A DNA stretch of 21,038 nucleotides from NCBI GenBank assembly GCA_937885735.1, contig CALABN010000083.1, positions 1 to 21,038 of the forward strand, read 5' to 3'. The notes under the pieces were generated by a model. That model saw nothing but the letters and a program-made list of their open reading frames with translations, made no database searches and was not told where the DNA came from. Shown here piece by piece: positions 15,301 to 21,038 of this stretch (position 1 is its first letter; each line of letters starts with the position of its first letter). The DNA comes from an uncultured Bacteroidota bacterium. Lineage in GTDB: Bacteria > Bacteroidota > Bacteroidia > Bacteroidales > SZUA-534. A program made the translations under genes and the position numbers.

Positions 15301-15304
15301 TTTG
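15275..15304 (+). promoter_or_regulatory. Candidate promoter of the rnhA-purN-tsaE operon
   Basis: TATCTTTG at 15297-15304 matches TAnnTTTG exactly and is 21 bp before the ATG at 15326. TTTC at 15275-15278, 18 bp upstream, may serve as the -33 element and is itself part of the heptamer array. Confidence 0.6.
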
Positions 15305-15325
15305 CGCATCGATAAAAACAGAACG

Positions 15326-15802
15326 ATGCCACAGATAACAATCTATACCGACGGCGCGTCGTCAGGCAATCCTGGTCCTGGCGGATACGGGACGGTGCTC
15401 GTTTGCGGGCAATACCGCAAAGAGTTGTCGGAAGGGTTCCGCCTGACCACCAACAACCGTATGGAACTGCTGGCGGTGATAAAAGGTCTTGAGGCATTGA
15501 AAAATCCAGGCAACGATGTCACTGTTTTTTCCGACTCGAAATATGTGGTGGACGCCGTTGAGCAACATTGGGTTGAAGGCTGGATAAAGAAAGGATTCAA
15601 AGGGAAGAAAAACCCCGACCTGTGGATACGTTTTTGGAAAATATACAATCAGCATAACGTCTCATTCCGCTGGGTAAAGGGTCACGACGGCATTCCGCTG
15701 AACGAACGCTGCGACCAACTTGCGACCACGGCAGCCGCATCACCAACTGCGATAGACTGCGGCTACGAGAATCAACAAACAGATAACACATTTTCACTAT
15801 GA
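15326..15802 (+). CDS. rnhA: Ribonuclease HI
   Basis: RNase HI cleaves the RNA strand of RNA:DNA hybrids, for example at R-loops and primers. The start at 15326 (MPQITIYTDGAS) is chosen because family homology begins there; the upstream in-frame start at 15242 would run through the promoter and repeat. The 158-residue protein carries all four metal-binding acids: Asp9 (YTDGASSGNPGPGG), Glu47 (NNRMELLAV), Asp70 (FSDSKYVV) and Asp130 (NERCDQLA), plus His120 in WVKGHDG. The length equals that of typical bacterial RNase HI. Its TGA stop overlaps the purN ATG (ATGA), indicating translational coupling. Confidence 0.97.
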   Translation: MPQITIYTDGASSGNPGPGGYGTVLVCGQYRKELSEGFRLTTNNRMELLAVIKGLEALKNPGNDVTVFSDSKYVVDAVEQHWVEGWIKKGFKGKKNPDLWIRFWKIYNQHNVSFRWVKGHDGIPLNERCDQLATTAAASPTAIDCGYENQQTDNTFSL

Positions 15803-16404
15803 TACGACTTGCAATAATGGCATCAGGTTCAGGCTCAAATGCCGAAAACATTGTAAAATACTTCTCTCACTCAAAAGAGATAGAAGTTGCGGCAATAATC
15901 TCAAACAAGGCCGATGCCTATGTCCTGGAACGCGCGCAATACCTGCACGTGCCTTCATACGTGTTCAGCCGCGCTGAAATTGTCGAAACAGACAAAGTAC
16001 TGAACTTGCTGACAGATTTAAAGATAGATTGGGTCATTCTGGCTGGATTCCTTGTCTTGCTTCCTGAATGCATCGTGAACAAGTTCGACGGAAGAATCCT
16101 GAACATTCACCCTTCACTCCTTCCTAAATTCGGTGGCAAGGGAATGTACGGCGACAAGGTGCACAAAGCCGTGGTAGAAGCCCACGAAAAGGAATCAGGC
16201 ATCACCATACATAAGATTGACGCCAACTATGACGAAGGAACGACTGTCTTCCAGGCAAAAATCAAGGTTGAACCTATTGACAAACCCGAAGACGTGGCTA
16301 AAAAGGTCCACGCACTTGAATACAAATTCTTCCCTCAAATAATAGAGAATCTGGCTCTTGGCAAAGACTTTGAAAAGACAGTAACTGTAGAGCCAATAAA
16401 ATAA
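15799..16404 (+). CDS. purN: Phosphoribosylglycinamide formyltransferase
   Basis: PurN transfers a formyl group from 10-formyl-tetrahydrofolate to GAR in purine synthesis. The 201-residue protein shows the N-terminal MASGSGSNAENI motif for GAR binding. The catalytic Asn102 and His104 lie in ILNIHPSLLPKFGGKGMYG, and Asp145 in DANYDEGTTVFQ. The E. coli residues Asn106, His108 and Asp144 correspond. The start overlaps the rnhA stop by 4 bases and tsaE follows after 7 bases, so the three genes form one transcription unit. Confidence 0.96.
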   Translation: MIRLAIMASGSGSNAENIVKYFSHSKEIEVAAIISNKADAYVLERAQYLHVPSYVFSRAEIVETDKVLNLLTDLKIDWVILAGFLVLLPECIVNKFDGRILNIHPSLLPKFGGKGMYGDKVHKAVVEAHEKESGITIHKIDANYDEGTTVFQAKIKVEPIDKPEDVAKKVHALEYKFFPQIIENLALGKDFEKTVTVEPIK

Positions 16405-16411
16405 CATCGCT

Positions 16412-16819
16412 ATGAAAATAGAAATCAACAACTTGGAAGACATTGAATCGGGTGCAAAACAATTTCTGAAAGCAACCGAAGGCAACCGCCATTTTGCATT
16501 CTACGGTTCAATGGGTGCAGGGAAAACAACTTTCATAAAGGCTGTCTGCGAACAACTCGGCTCAACTGACATTGTTTCAAGTCCATCATTTGCCATTATC
16601 AACGAGTACAACTCGGCTGTAGGCAAGATTTTTCACTTCGATTTCTACAGAATAAAGACTCTTGAAGAGGCCTACAATCTCGGCTACGAAGACTATTTCT
16701 TCGGCGATGACTATTGTTTTGTGGAATGGCCTGAAAAGATTGAGGAACTGATGCCTGAACACTTCACCGTTGTCAAGGTCACCGTTGACGAGGACGACAA
16801 GCGGACTCTTGAATTTTAA
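16412..16819 (+). CDS. tsaE: tRNA threonylcarbamoyladenosine biosynthesis ATPase TsaE
   Basis: TsaE is the ATPase partner of TsaD/TsaB in making t6A37 on ANN-decoding tRNAs. The 135-residue product has the Walker A motif GSMGAGKTT (32-40), the switch-like VSSPSFAIINEY, FHFDFYR (near 74-80) and FVEWPEKIEE (near 108-117), all diagnostic for the family. It is the last gene of the rnhA-purN-tsaE operon and ends before a very long palindromic hairpin shared with convergent glnN. Confidence 0.95.
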   Translation: MKIEINNLEDIESGAKQFLKATEGNRHFAFYGSMGAGKTTFIKAVCEQLGSTDIVSSPSFAIINEYNSAVGKIFHFDFYRIKTLEEAYNLGYEDYFFGDDYCFVEWPEKIEELMPEHFTVVKVTVDEDDKRTLEF

Positions 16820-16840
16820 ACAAGGACTCACAAGAATATT

Positions 16841-16859
16841 TGCATCTTCAAAAGATGCA
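16841..16859 (+). repeat. Small hairpin overlapping the long palindrome
   Basis: TGCATCTT (16841-16848) and AAGATGCA (16852-16859) form an 8-bp stem with a 3-base loop. Its right arm shares bases with the left arm of the 54-bp palindrome, so the two structures exclude each other in part. Confidence 0.6.
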
Positions 16860-16909
16860 GGAACAACAAAAAAGGTTGCCAATTGGCAACCTTTTTTGTT
16901 GTTCCTGCA
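16856..16909. terminator. Perfect 54-bp palindrome, bidirectional terminator of tsaE and glnN
   Basis: Bases 16856-16880 and 16885-16909 are perfectly complementary (25-bp stem, AATT centre). The stem contains a GGTTGCC/GGCAACC core flanked by A6 and T6 runs, so each strand has a hairpin followed by a U-tract. It lies between convergent genes, 36 bp after the tsaE stop and 8 bp after the glnN stop. Confidence 0.9.
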
Positions 16910-16917
16910 GAATCAGA

Positions 16918-19119
16918 CTAATGCGAGAACAGCAACTCTCGATATTTTGGCAAAGGCCAAATCTCATTGTCAGATATCATTTCCAAATGGTCGATGTGCT
17001 CGCGAATGCTCGACAAATAAGGCCTTACATTATCAGAATATGCCTTTGCCTTTTCAAAAATGTCTTCAATGGAATTGGCATTCTTGCGAGCCTCGGTCAT
17101 ATCGGTAACCATTGATTTTATGGCGGTTATGCGTCTTGAAATGTCCTTGATAGTCTCAAGTTGAATTTCGGCAACCTCGTTGAAGTCGACCTCGTTCAAG
17201 ACCTGTTTCAACCCGCGGACATTCTCAATCAACTGATTTTGATACTTATACACAGTTGGTATTATATGGTTTGTCGCCAAATCACCCAACACGCGCGATT
17301 CAATCTGTATCTTTTTGGTATAGTTCTCGATACGAATCTCGTGACGCGCCTCGATTTCACGTTCGGTAAATACCTTGGTGCTTGTGCAGAGTTGAATGTT
17401 CTTCTTGTCCTTGAAAGCATTAAGTGCCTCAACCACGCCTTTAGGGTTCGACAATCCACGTTTTTCAGCCTCTTTCTCCCACTCCTTGCTATACCCATTG
17501 CCATCGAAACGCACTGGTTTTGAAACAACTATAAGTTCCTTAAGTTCCTGGAATATGGCTTCGTCCTTCTTAACGCCCGCATCAATCTTGGCATCAACCT
17601 TGGCCTTGAACCTACGCAACTGGTCGGATACGGCAAGTGTGATGAATGTCATTGGTGCGGCGCAGTTTGCGCTTGCCCCTGCCGAACGGAACTCGAATCG
17701 GTTACCCGTGAAGGCGAACGGCGACGTACGGTTGCGGTCGGTATTATCGAGCAGGATTTCAGGAATACGGCCAATGCCCAACTTTATGTCGGTCTTTTCG
17801 TCGGGTGTCATCTTCTTGTCGCTGACACGCTGTTCAATTTCGTCAAGTATGCCCGACAGGTAACTGCCTAAAAACACTGACATTATGGAAGGTGGCGCTT
17901 CAGTTGCCCCCAAACGGTGCTCGTTGCCTGCCGTGGCGATGCTGGCACGCATCAAATCTCCGTATTCATAGACGGCATTAATTGTACAGGCTAAGAAGAC
18001 GAGAAATTGCATATTGCTTTTCGGATTTTTGCCTGGCGACAACAGGTTGACTCCTGTGTTAGTCGCCATTGAGAAGTTGTTGTGCTTGCCCGAACCGCTG
18101 ATACCCTTGAACGGCTTTTCGTGAAACAAGACATTGAAATTGTGGCGTCTGGCAACCTTCTTCATAAGGTCCATAAGCAACATATTGTGGTCAACAGCCA
18201 AATTGGCTTCCTCAAACACTGGTGCACACTCGAACTGATTGGGTGCCACCTCATTATGTCTTGTCTTGACTGGGATTCCCAACTTATAAGCCTCAATTTC
18301 GAAATCACGCATAAAGGCGCTCACACGGCTTGGAATGGTTCCAAAGTAGTGGTCGTCAAGTTGCTGGTCCTTTGCAGAAGCGTGTCCCATAAGCGTACGG
18401 CCCGTCAATTGCAAATCGGGTCTGGCCATAAACAAGGCCGAATCGACCAGAAAATACTCCTGTTCCCAACCCAATGTTGTGATAACCTTGGTGACGTCCT
18501 TGTCGAAATACTGGCAGACTGCCACAGCCGAATCGTTCAACTCCGAAGTAGCCTTCAAAAGCGGTGTCTTGAAATCGAGAGCCTCACCTGTATATGAGAT
18601 GAAAATTGTAGGAATGCATAGCGTCTTTTCCAAAATGAATGCAGGCGACGAAGGGTCCCACGCTGTGTACCCACGTGCCTCGAATGTATTGCGCAAGCCA
18701 CCGCTTGGAAAACTCGATGCATCTGGCTCCTGCTGTGCAAGTTTGCCACCGTCAAAAACCTCAATGCCACCGTCACCCTCAAAATATGGGTCGAAAAAGG
18801 CATCGTGCTTTTCGGCCGTAGAACCTGTCAACGGGTGGAACCAGTGTGTATAGTGCGTAGCGCCCTTGCTCAAAGCCCACGCCTTCATACCTGAAGCCAC
18901 TTGGTCGGCGATGCGACGCGGAATGCGGGTTCCATTCTCGATAGAGTCAATGACACTGTCATATGCCTCACGAGACAGATATTCCTTCATTTTACTCTTA
19001 TCGAATACATTTTCAGCAAAATACTCCGAAGTTTTCTTTCCTGGCATTTCAATTTTAACTGCCTGACGATTCATCAGTTGCTCCAATGCCTTAAATCTCA
19101 TTGTTGACATAATAGCCAT
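16918..19119 (-). CDS. glnN: Glutamine synthetase type III
   Basis: GlnN makes glutamine from glutamate, ammonia and ATP. The 733-residue length and long N-terminal region identify the GSIII class found in Bacteroides and cyanobacteria, distinct from the roughly 450-residue GSI. Visible motifs are GWEQEYF (217-223, metal-binding glutamates), NEVAPNQFE (289-297), SGKHNNFS (343-350, the ammonium/glutamate region) and NRTSPFAFTGNRFEFRSAGAS (463-483). The gene ends in TAG. The start could equally be the Met at residue 4 (19110, MSTMRFKALE), which agrees better with the family start as I remember it. It is monocistronic, with its own promoter box and terminator. No glnB/amtB neighbour is present. 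Confidence 0.97.
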   Translation of the reverse strand: MAIMSTMRFKALEQLMNRQAVKIEMPGKKTSEYFAENVFDKSKMKEYLSREAYDSVIDSIENGTRIPRRIADQVASGMKAWALSKGATHYTHWFHPLTGSTAEKHDAFFDPYFEGDGGIEVFDGGKLAQQEPDASSFPSGGLRNTFEARGYTAWDPSSPAFILEKTLCIPTIFISYTGEALDFKTPLLKATSELNDSAVAVCQYFDKDVTKVITTLGWEQEYFLVDSALFMARPDLQLTGRTLMGHASAKDQQLDDHYFGTIPSRVSAFMRDFEIEAYKLGIPVKTRHNEVAPNQFECAPVFEEANLAVDHNMLLMDLMKKVARRHNFNVLFHEKPFKGISGSGKHNNFSMATNTGVNLLSPGKNPKSNMQFLVFLACTINAVYEYGDLMRASIATAGNEHRLGATEAPPSIMSVFLGSYLSGILDEIEQRVSDKKMTPDEKTDIKLGIGRIPEILLDNTDRNRTSPFAFTGNRFEFRSAGASANCAAPMTFITLAVSDQLRRFKAKVDAKIDAGVKKDEAIFQELKELIVVSKPVRFDGNGYSKEWEKEAEKRGLSNPKGVVEALNAFKDKKNIQLCTSTKVFTEREIEARHEIRIENYTKKIQIESRVLGDLATNHIIPTVYKYQNQLIENVRGLKQVLNEVDFNEVAEIQLETIKDISRRITAIKSMVTDMTEARKNANSIEDIFEKAKAYSDNVRPYLSSIREHIDHLEMISDNEIWPLPKYRELLFSH

Positions 19120-19434
19120 TTTTTATTTTCGGGCGCAAATATATATCCGAAACAGGCATCTTAATAACTAAAACCGCACATTTTTCACATTACACCCCCT
19201 AAAAACATGGGGTATCATTAAAAATATTTGTCAATTTATTCAAGCCGACATTTTTTTTAACACATATCAATATAAAATAACGCCGAATAAGTTTTCGACT
19301 ACATTTTTATCTGGCGCACCAATATTATGCCTCGCAATAAAACACCAGTCAAGGGGATAACTTTTGATTTTTTTTACAAAAGTCACTCCCTTAAACGGCA
19401 ACTAACGCAAGTTTCAACAGATACCATTAAATAA
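19120..19434. other. Intergenic region upstream of glnN
   Basis: These 315 bases hold the glnN promoter box, a 5-bp inverted repeat (ACCCC at 19194-19198 with GGGGT at 19209-19213), and an AT-rich 7-bp inverted repeat (ACTTTTG at 19360-19366 with CAAAAGT at 19377-19383) that could lie in the 3' region of the HAD gene. No gene is seen. Confidence 0.5.
19136..19143 (-). promoter_or_regulatory. Candidate glnN -7 box (TATATTTG)
   Basis: On the minus strand TATATTTG matches TAnnTTTG 16 bp before the ATG at 19119 and 25 bp before the alternative ATG at 19110. The short distance slightly favours the inner start. No clear -33 TTTG is visible. Confidence 0.55.
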
Positions 19435-20124
19435 TCAAAGTATCTGCTTTAGTTCAAGTAAATCGTGGATTTCGTATGTAACTGGACCTTCCGCAGATTT
19501 GTTGCGGATATTGAAATAAGCCTGGTCGATGCCAGCCTCACGCGCGCCGACAATGTCTGTCGGCCACTCGTCGCCAATCATAAGACACTGTTTCTTACGT
19601 GCATTGACATACTTTACGGCATAGTCGAATGCCAATTTGTGTGGTTTCTTATACCCCATTTCATCGGAAGTGAACACCTTCTCAAAGTAAGGTGCGAGGC
19701 CCGACTCCGTGGTCTTTATTCGCTGAATCTCGATAAATCCATTTGTAAGCAGGTACAAATGATAGCCCTTGCCCCGCAAATAATCAAGCAGTTCAAAAGT
19801 GTGCGGAATGACACGCGTCTGATGAGGCGACATTTCGAGATACATTTCGCCGAAACGTTCGGCAACGGACTTGTCATTGATGCCGAAATGTTCGAGAGTA
19901 CCGTGGAAACGCTTCCAACGCAACAACTCTTTTGTAATCTTGCCCTGGCCGTATTCTACCCAAAGTATATCGTTGTATCTGTGATAGACATCAAGAAATT
20001 CCTTTTCTTGGGGAACAAGTTCGGGCACCATTTCACGCAACAGGCACTTGAGCGTATATTCCGAATTGCTGGCAAAATCCCACAAAGTGCCATCCAAATC
20101 GAAATAAAGCCACTTATAGCCCAT
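19435..20124 (-). CDS. HAD-superfamily hydrolase, YjjG-type (nucleotidase-like)
   Basis: The 229-residue protein carries all HAD motifs: FDLDGTLWD (8-16, nucleophile Asp9 and acid/base Asp11), LLTNGF (125-130, Thr127), Lys159-Lys160 in MGYKKPHK, and GDEWPTDIVGA (184-194, Asp185 and Asp190). The helical cap after motif I and the TLWDF signature fit the YjjG/YfnB group, which dephosphorylates (often non-canonical) pyrimidine nucleotides. Substrate assignment is by family only. The upstream gene on the same strand ends 9 bp before this start, so the two are co-transcribed. Confidence 0.88.
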   Translation of the reverse strand: MGYKWLYFDLDGTLWDFASNSEYTLKCLLREMVPELVPQEKEFLDVYHRYNDILWVEYGQGKITKELLRWKRFHGTLEHFGINDKSVAERFGEMYLEMSPHQTRVIPHTFELLDYLRGKGYHLYLLTNGFIEIQRIKTTESGLAPYFEKVFTSDEMGYKKPHKLAFDYAVKYVNARKKQCLMIGDEWPTDIVGAREAGIDQAYFNIRNKSAEGPVTYEIHDLLELKQIL

Positions 20125-20133
20125 ATTGAAGCC

Positions 20134-20562
20134 TTATTTCTTGACTTTCAGCACCGCCTTAACATTCTCGATTGGCTTGCCTGGTGCGTTTGGAACGTTG
20201 ATTTTCATTGAGAATGGCTCAATAGTTTCGCCTTCAATCTCAAGCGTGTAACTGCCAGGAAGCAATGCCACAGGCACCTGGCTTGACGTTGGATTGTAAT
20301 TGTAAGTTCCGTACACCGTCTTGTTCTTGGTGAAAACAGTGACTTTCAGATTCTTTTCAGTTTCACCAAAATCAGCAGTCTGCTCGCCTTGTTGAGTAAC
20401 CAATTTCACAAGATACATACGCACCATAGGGTCCTTGTCGTTGAACACCACGCGGTAGACATCGGAATAGCCATAAGAATCTGGCTTTATGGCCGATACA
20501 TAAGCGTAAATTTCATCGACGGTATATGAAATGGGAAGATTTTGAGGAGTCGGTGATTCGGT
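20134..20562 (-). CDS. C-terminal fragment of an unrecognised beta-rich protein (5' end missing)
   Basis: The frame is open from 20562, just after two TAA codons, to the stop at 20134-20136, but contains no ATG start. It encodes about 143 codons; confident coding character runs from about 20530 (LPISYTVDEIYAYV) to the end (NVKAVLKVKK). The C-terminal part has a carboxypeptidase-regulatory-like or Ig-like look: VALLPGSYTLEIEGETIEPFSMKI (residues about 100-123 of the frame). I do not recognise the family. The missing N-terminus coincides with a plus-strand ORF tail of foreign character, so the gene was probably cut at a junction near 20530. It lies 9 bp upstream of the HAD gene. Confidence 0.65.
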   Translation of the reverse strand, partial: TESPTPQNLPISYTVDEIYAYVSAIKPDSYGYSDVYRVVFNDKDPMVRMYLVKLVTQQGEQTADFGETEKNLKVTVFTKNKTVYGTYNYNPTSSQVPVALLPGSYTLEIEGETIEPFSMKINVPNAPGKPIENVKAVLKVKK

Positions 20563-20588
20563 TTATTAAAAAGTTTCTGACAAAATAG
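20535..20588 (+). CDS. C-terminal tail of a truncated plus-strand ORF (foreign segment)
   Basis: Read on the plus strand, 17 codons (EDFEESVIRFIKKFLTK) end at TAG 20586-20588. They look like a genuine protein C-terminus and precede a gene with a Shine-Dalgarno. Upstream the same frame runs into the antisense of the Bacteroidota gene, so only the tail is real. The parent protein is not recognised. Confidence 0.4.
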   Translation, partial: EDFEESVIRFIKKFLTK

Positions 20589-20625
20589 AAAAAAGAAAAA
20601 ACGCGCTACAAACGTCTTTGATATT

Positions 20626-20631
20626 GGGAGG
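20626..20631 (+). promoter_or_regulatory. Strong Shine-Dalgarno (GGGAGG)
   Basis: GGGAGG stands 8 bp before the ATG at 20640. The Bacteroidota genes in this window lack such a site, so it fixes the start and marks the segment as different. Confidence 0.8.
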
Positions 20632-20639
20632 TTTCTCAG

Positions 20640-21038
20640 ATGATAAATAAGACAAGCATAAAAATCCTTGTACTGATGATTGTTTGTGCAATGCTTTTAG
20701 CGGGGTGCTCTGTTTCGAACTATCACTTAACAGAAGAAGCGTGTCATATTCAATCGATTGCACTATATGACACAAATGAATTGATTTTAGAGATAAATGA
20801 TTCTACTTTGCTGGAACAAATCATTGCAAGTTTGGAAACATTGCCCTTATCTCACTACGGGAACCCTCCGTGTTACGATGTTGGCGAAAAGTATATTCAA
20901 ATCAACTATGATGATGGAAACTACGAACAAATATCTTCGTCAGCAATTAGAATGATCCGGGAGGAAGAGAGTTTTTGCAATGGCTTCGATTATATCGCAA
21001 CAGATGTGTTTGATGCTTTGTTTGAGCGCCTTGTTGAA
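20640..21038 (+). CDS. Lipoprotein of unknown function, N-terminal part (Bacillota-like)
   Basis: The ORF starts at the ATG at 20640 and is still open at the window end (133 codons). Residues 1-22 are a lipoprotein signal peptide (MINKTSIK, hydrophobic core) with lipobox LLAGC and the lipidated Cys at 23. The mature part is acidic and soluble, with Cys residues at 35, 78 and 112 and no family I recognise (SLETLPLSHYGNPPCYDVGEK, about 65-85). The Shine-Dalgarno, AT-rich codon choice and adjacent ORF tail suggest a Clostridia-like source. It is probably anchored at the outer face of the cytoplasmic membrane. Confidence 0.8.
   Translation, partial: MINKTSIKILVLMIVCAMLLAGCSVSNYHLTEEACHIQSIALYDTNELILEINDSTLLEQIIASLETLPLSHYGNPPCYDVGEKYIQINYDDGNYEQISSSAIRMIREEESFCNGFDYIATDVFDALFERLVE

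Noticed and set aside
19465..20211. 248-codon plus-strand ORF opposite the HAD gene
   Set aside because: Antisense shadow; the minus strand has all four HAD motifs.

Overview
Most of this window (about 1-20530) reads as one chromosomal segment of a Bacteroidota bacterium, probably Bacteroidales. The signs are a type III glutamine synthetase, a type IX secretion (T9SS) sorting domain, the rpsO-pnp pair, near-absence of Shine-Dalgarno sequences, and several upstream boxes fitting the Bacteroidota -7 consensus TAnnTTTG. The last 0.5 kb looks different: a GGGAGG Shine-Dalgarno, a lipoprotein, Bacillota-like composition and an abrupt cut in the preceding gene. It suggests an assembly chimera or an inserted foreign segment.

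Layout. 1-4107 (minus strand): two paralogous secreted proteins (the left one runs off the window) sharing an N-terminal domain and a tandem 41-residue repeat, flanking a small T9SS cargo protein. 4419-6250 (plus): a secreted CE2-type SGNH esterase and a stand-alone response-regulator receiver. 6521-7741 (minus): an alanine-dehydrogenase-like protein in which two catalytic positions appear replaced. 8119-9018 (plus): a cytoplasmic leucine-rich-repeat protein and an MmcQ/YjbR protein. 9119-11965 (minus): pnp and rpsO, with a large hairpin between them. 12373-15190 (plus): folA and an EF-hand/membrane protein gene split by one in-frame amber codon. 15326-16819 (plus): a compact rnhA-purN-tsaE operon. 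16918-20562 (minus): glnN, a YjjG-type HAD phosphatase, and the C-terminal part of an unrecognised protein. 20535-21038 (plus): a short ORF tail and a lipoprotein gene with foreign features.

The core genes serve RNA turnover and translation (pnp, rpsO, tsaE), nucleotide and folate metabolism (folA, purN, rnhA, YjjG-like) and nitrogen assimilation (glnN). The left part is surface/secretion and polysaccharide-deacetylation biology. The most notable signals are the recombinogenic 41-residue repeat arrays, the amber codon at 14387, degenerate 7-bp arrays at gene ends and in a promoter region, the rpsO-pnp hairpin, a perfect 54-bp palindrome between tsaE and glnN, and the junction near 20530. All functional calls are from reading the sequence; no database search was run.
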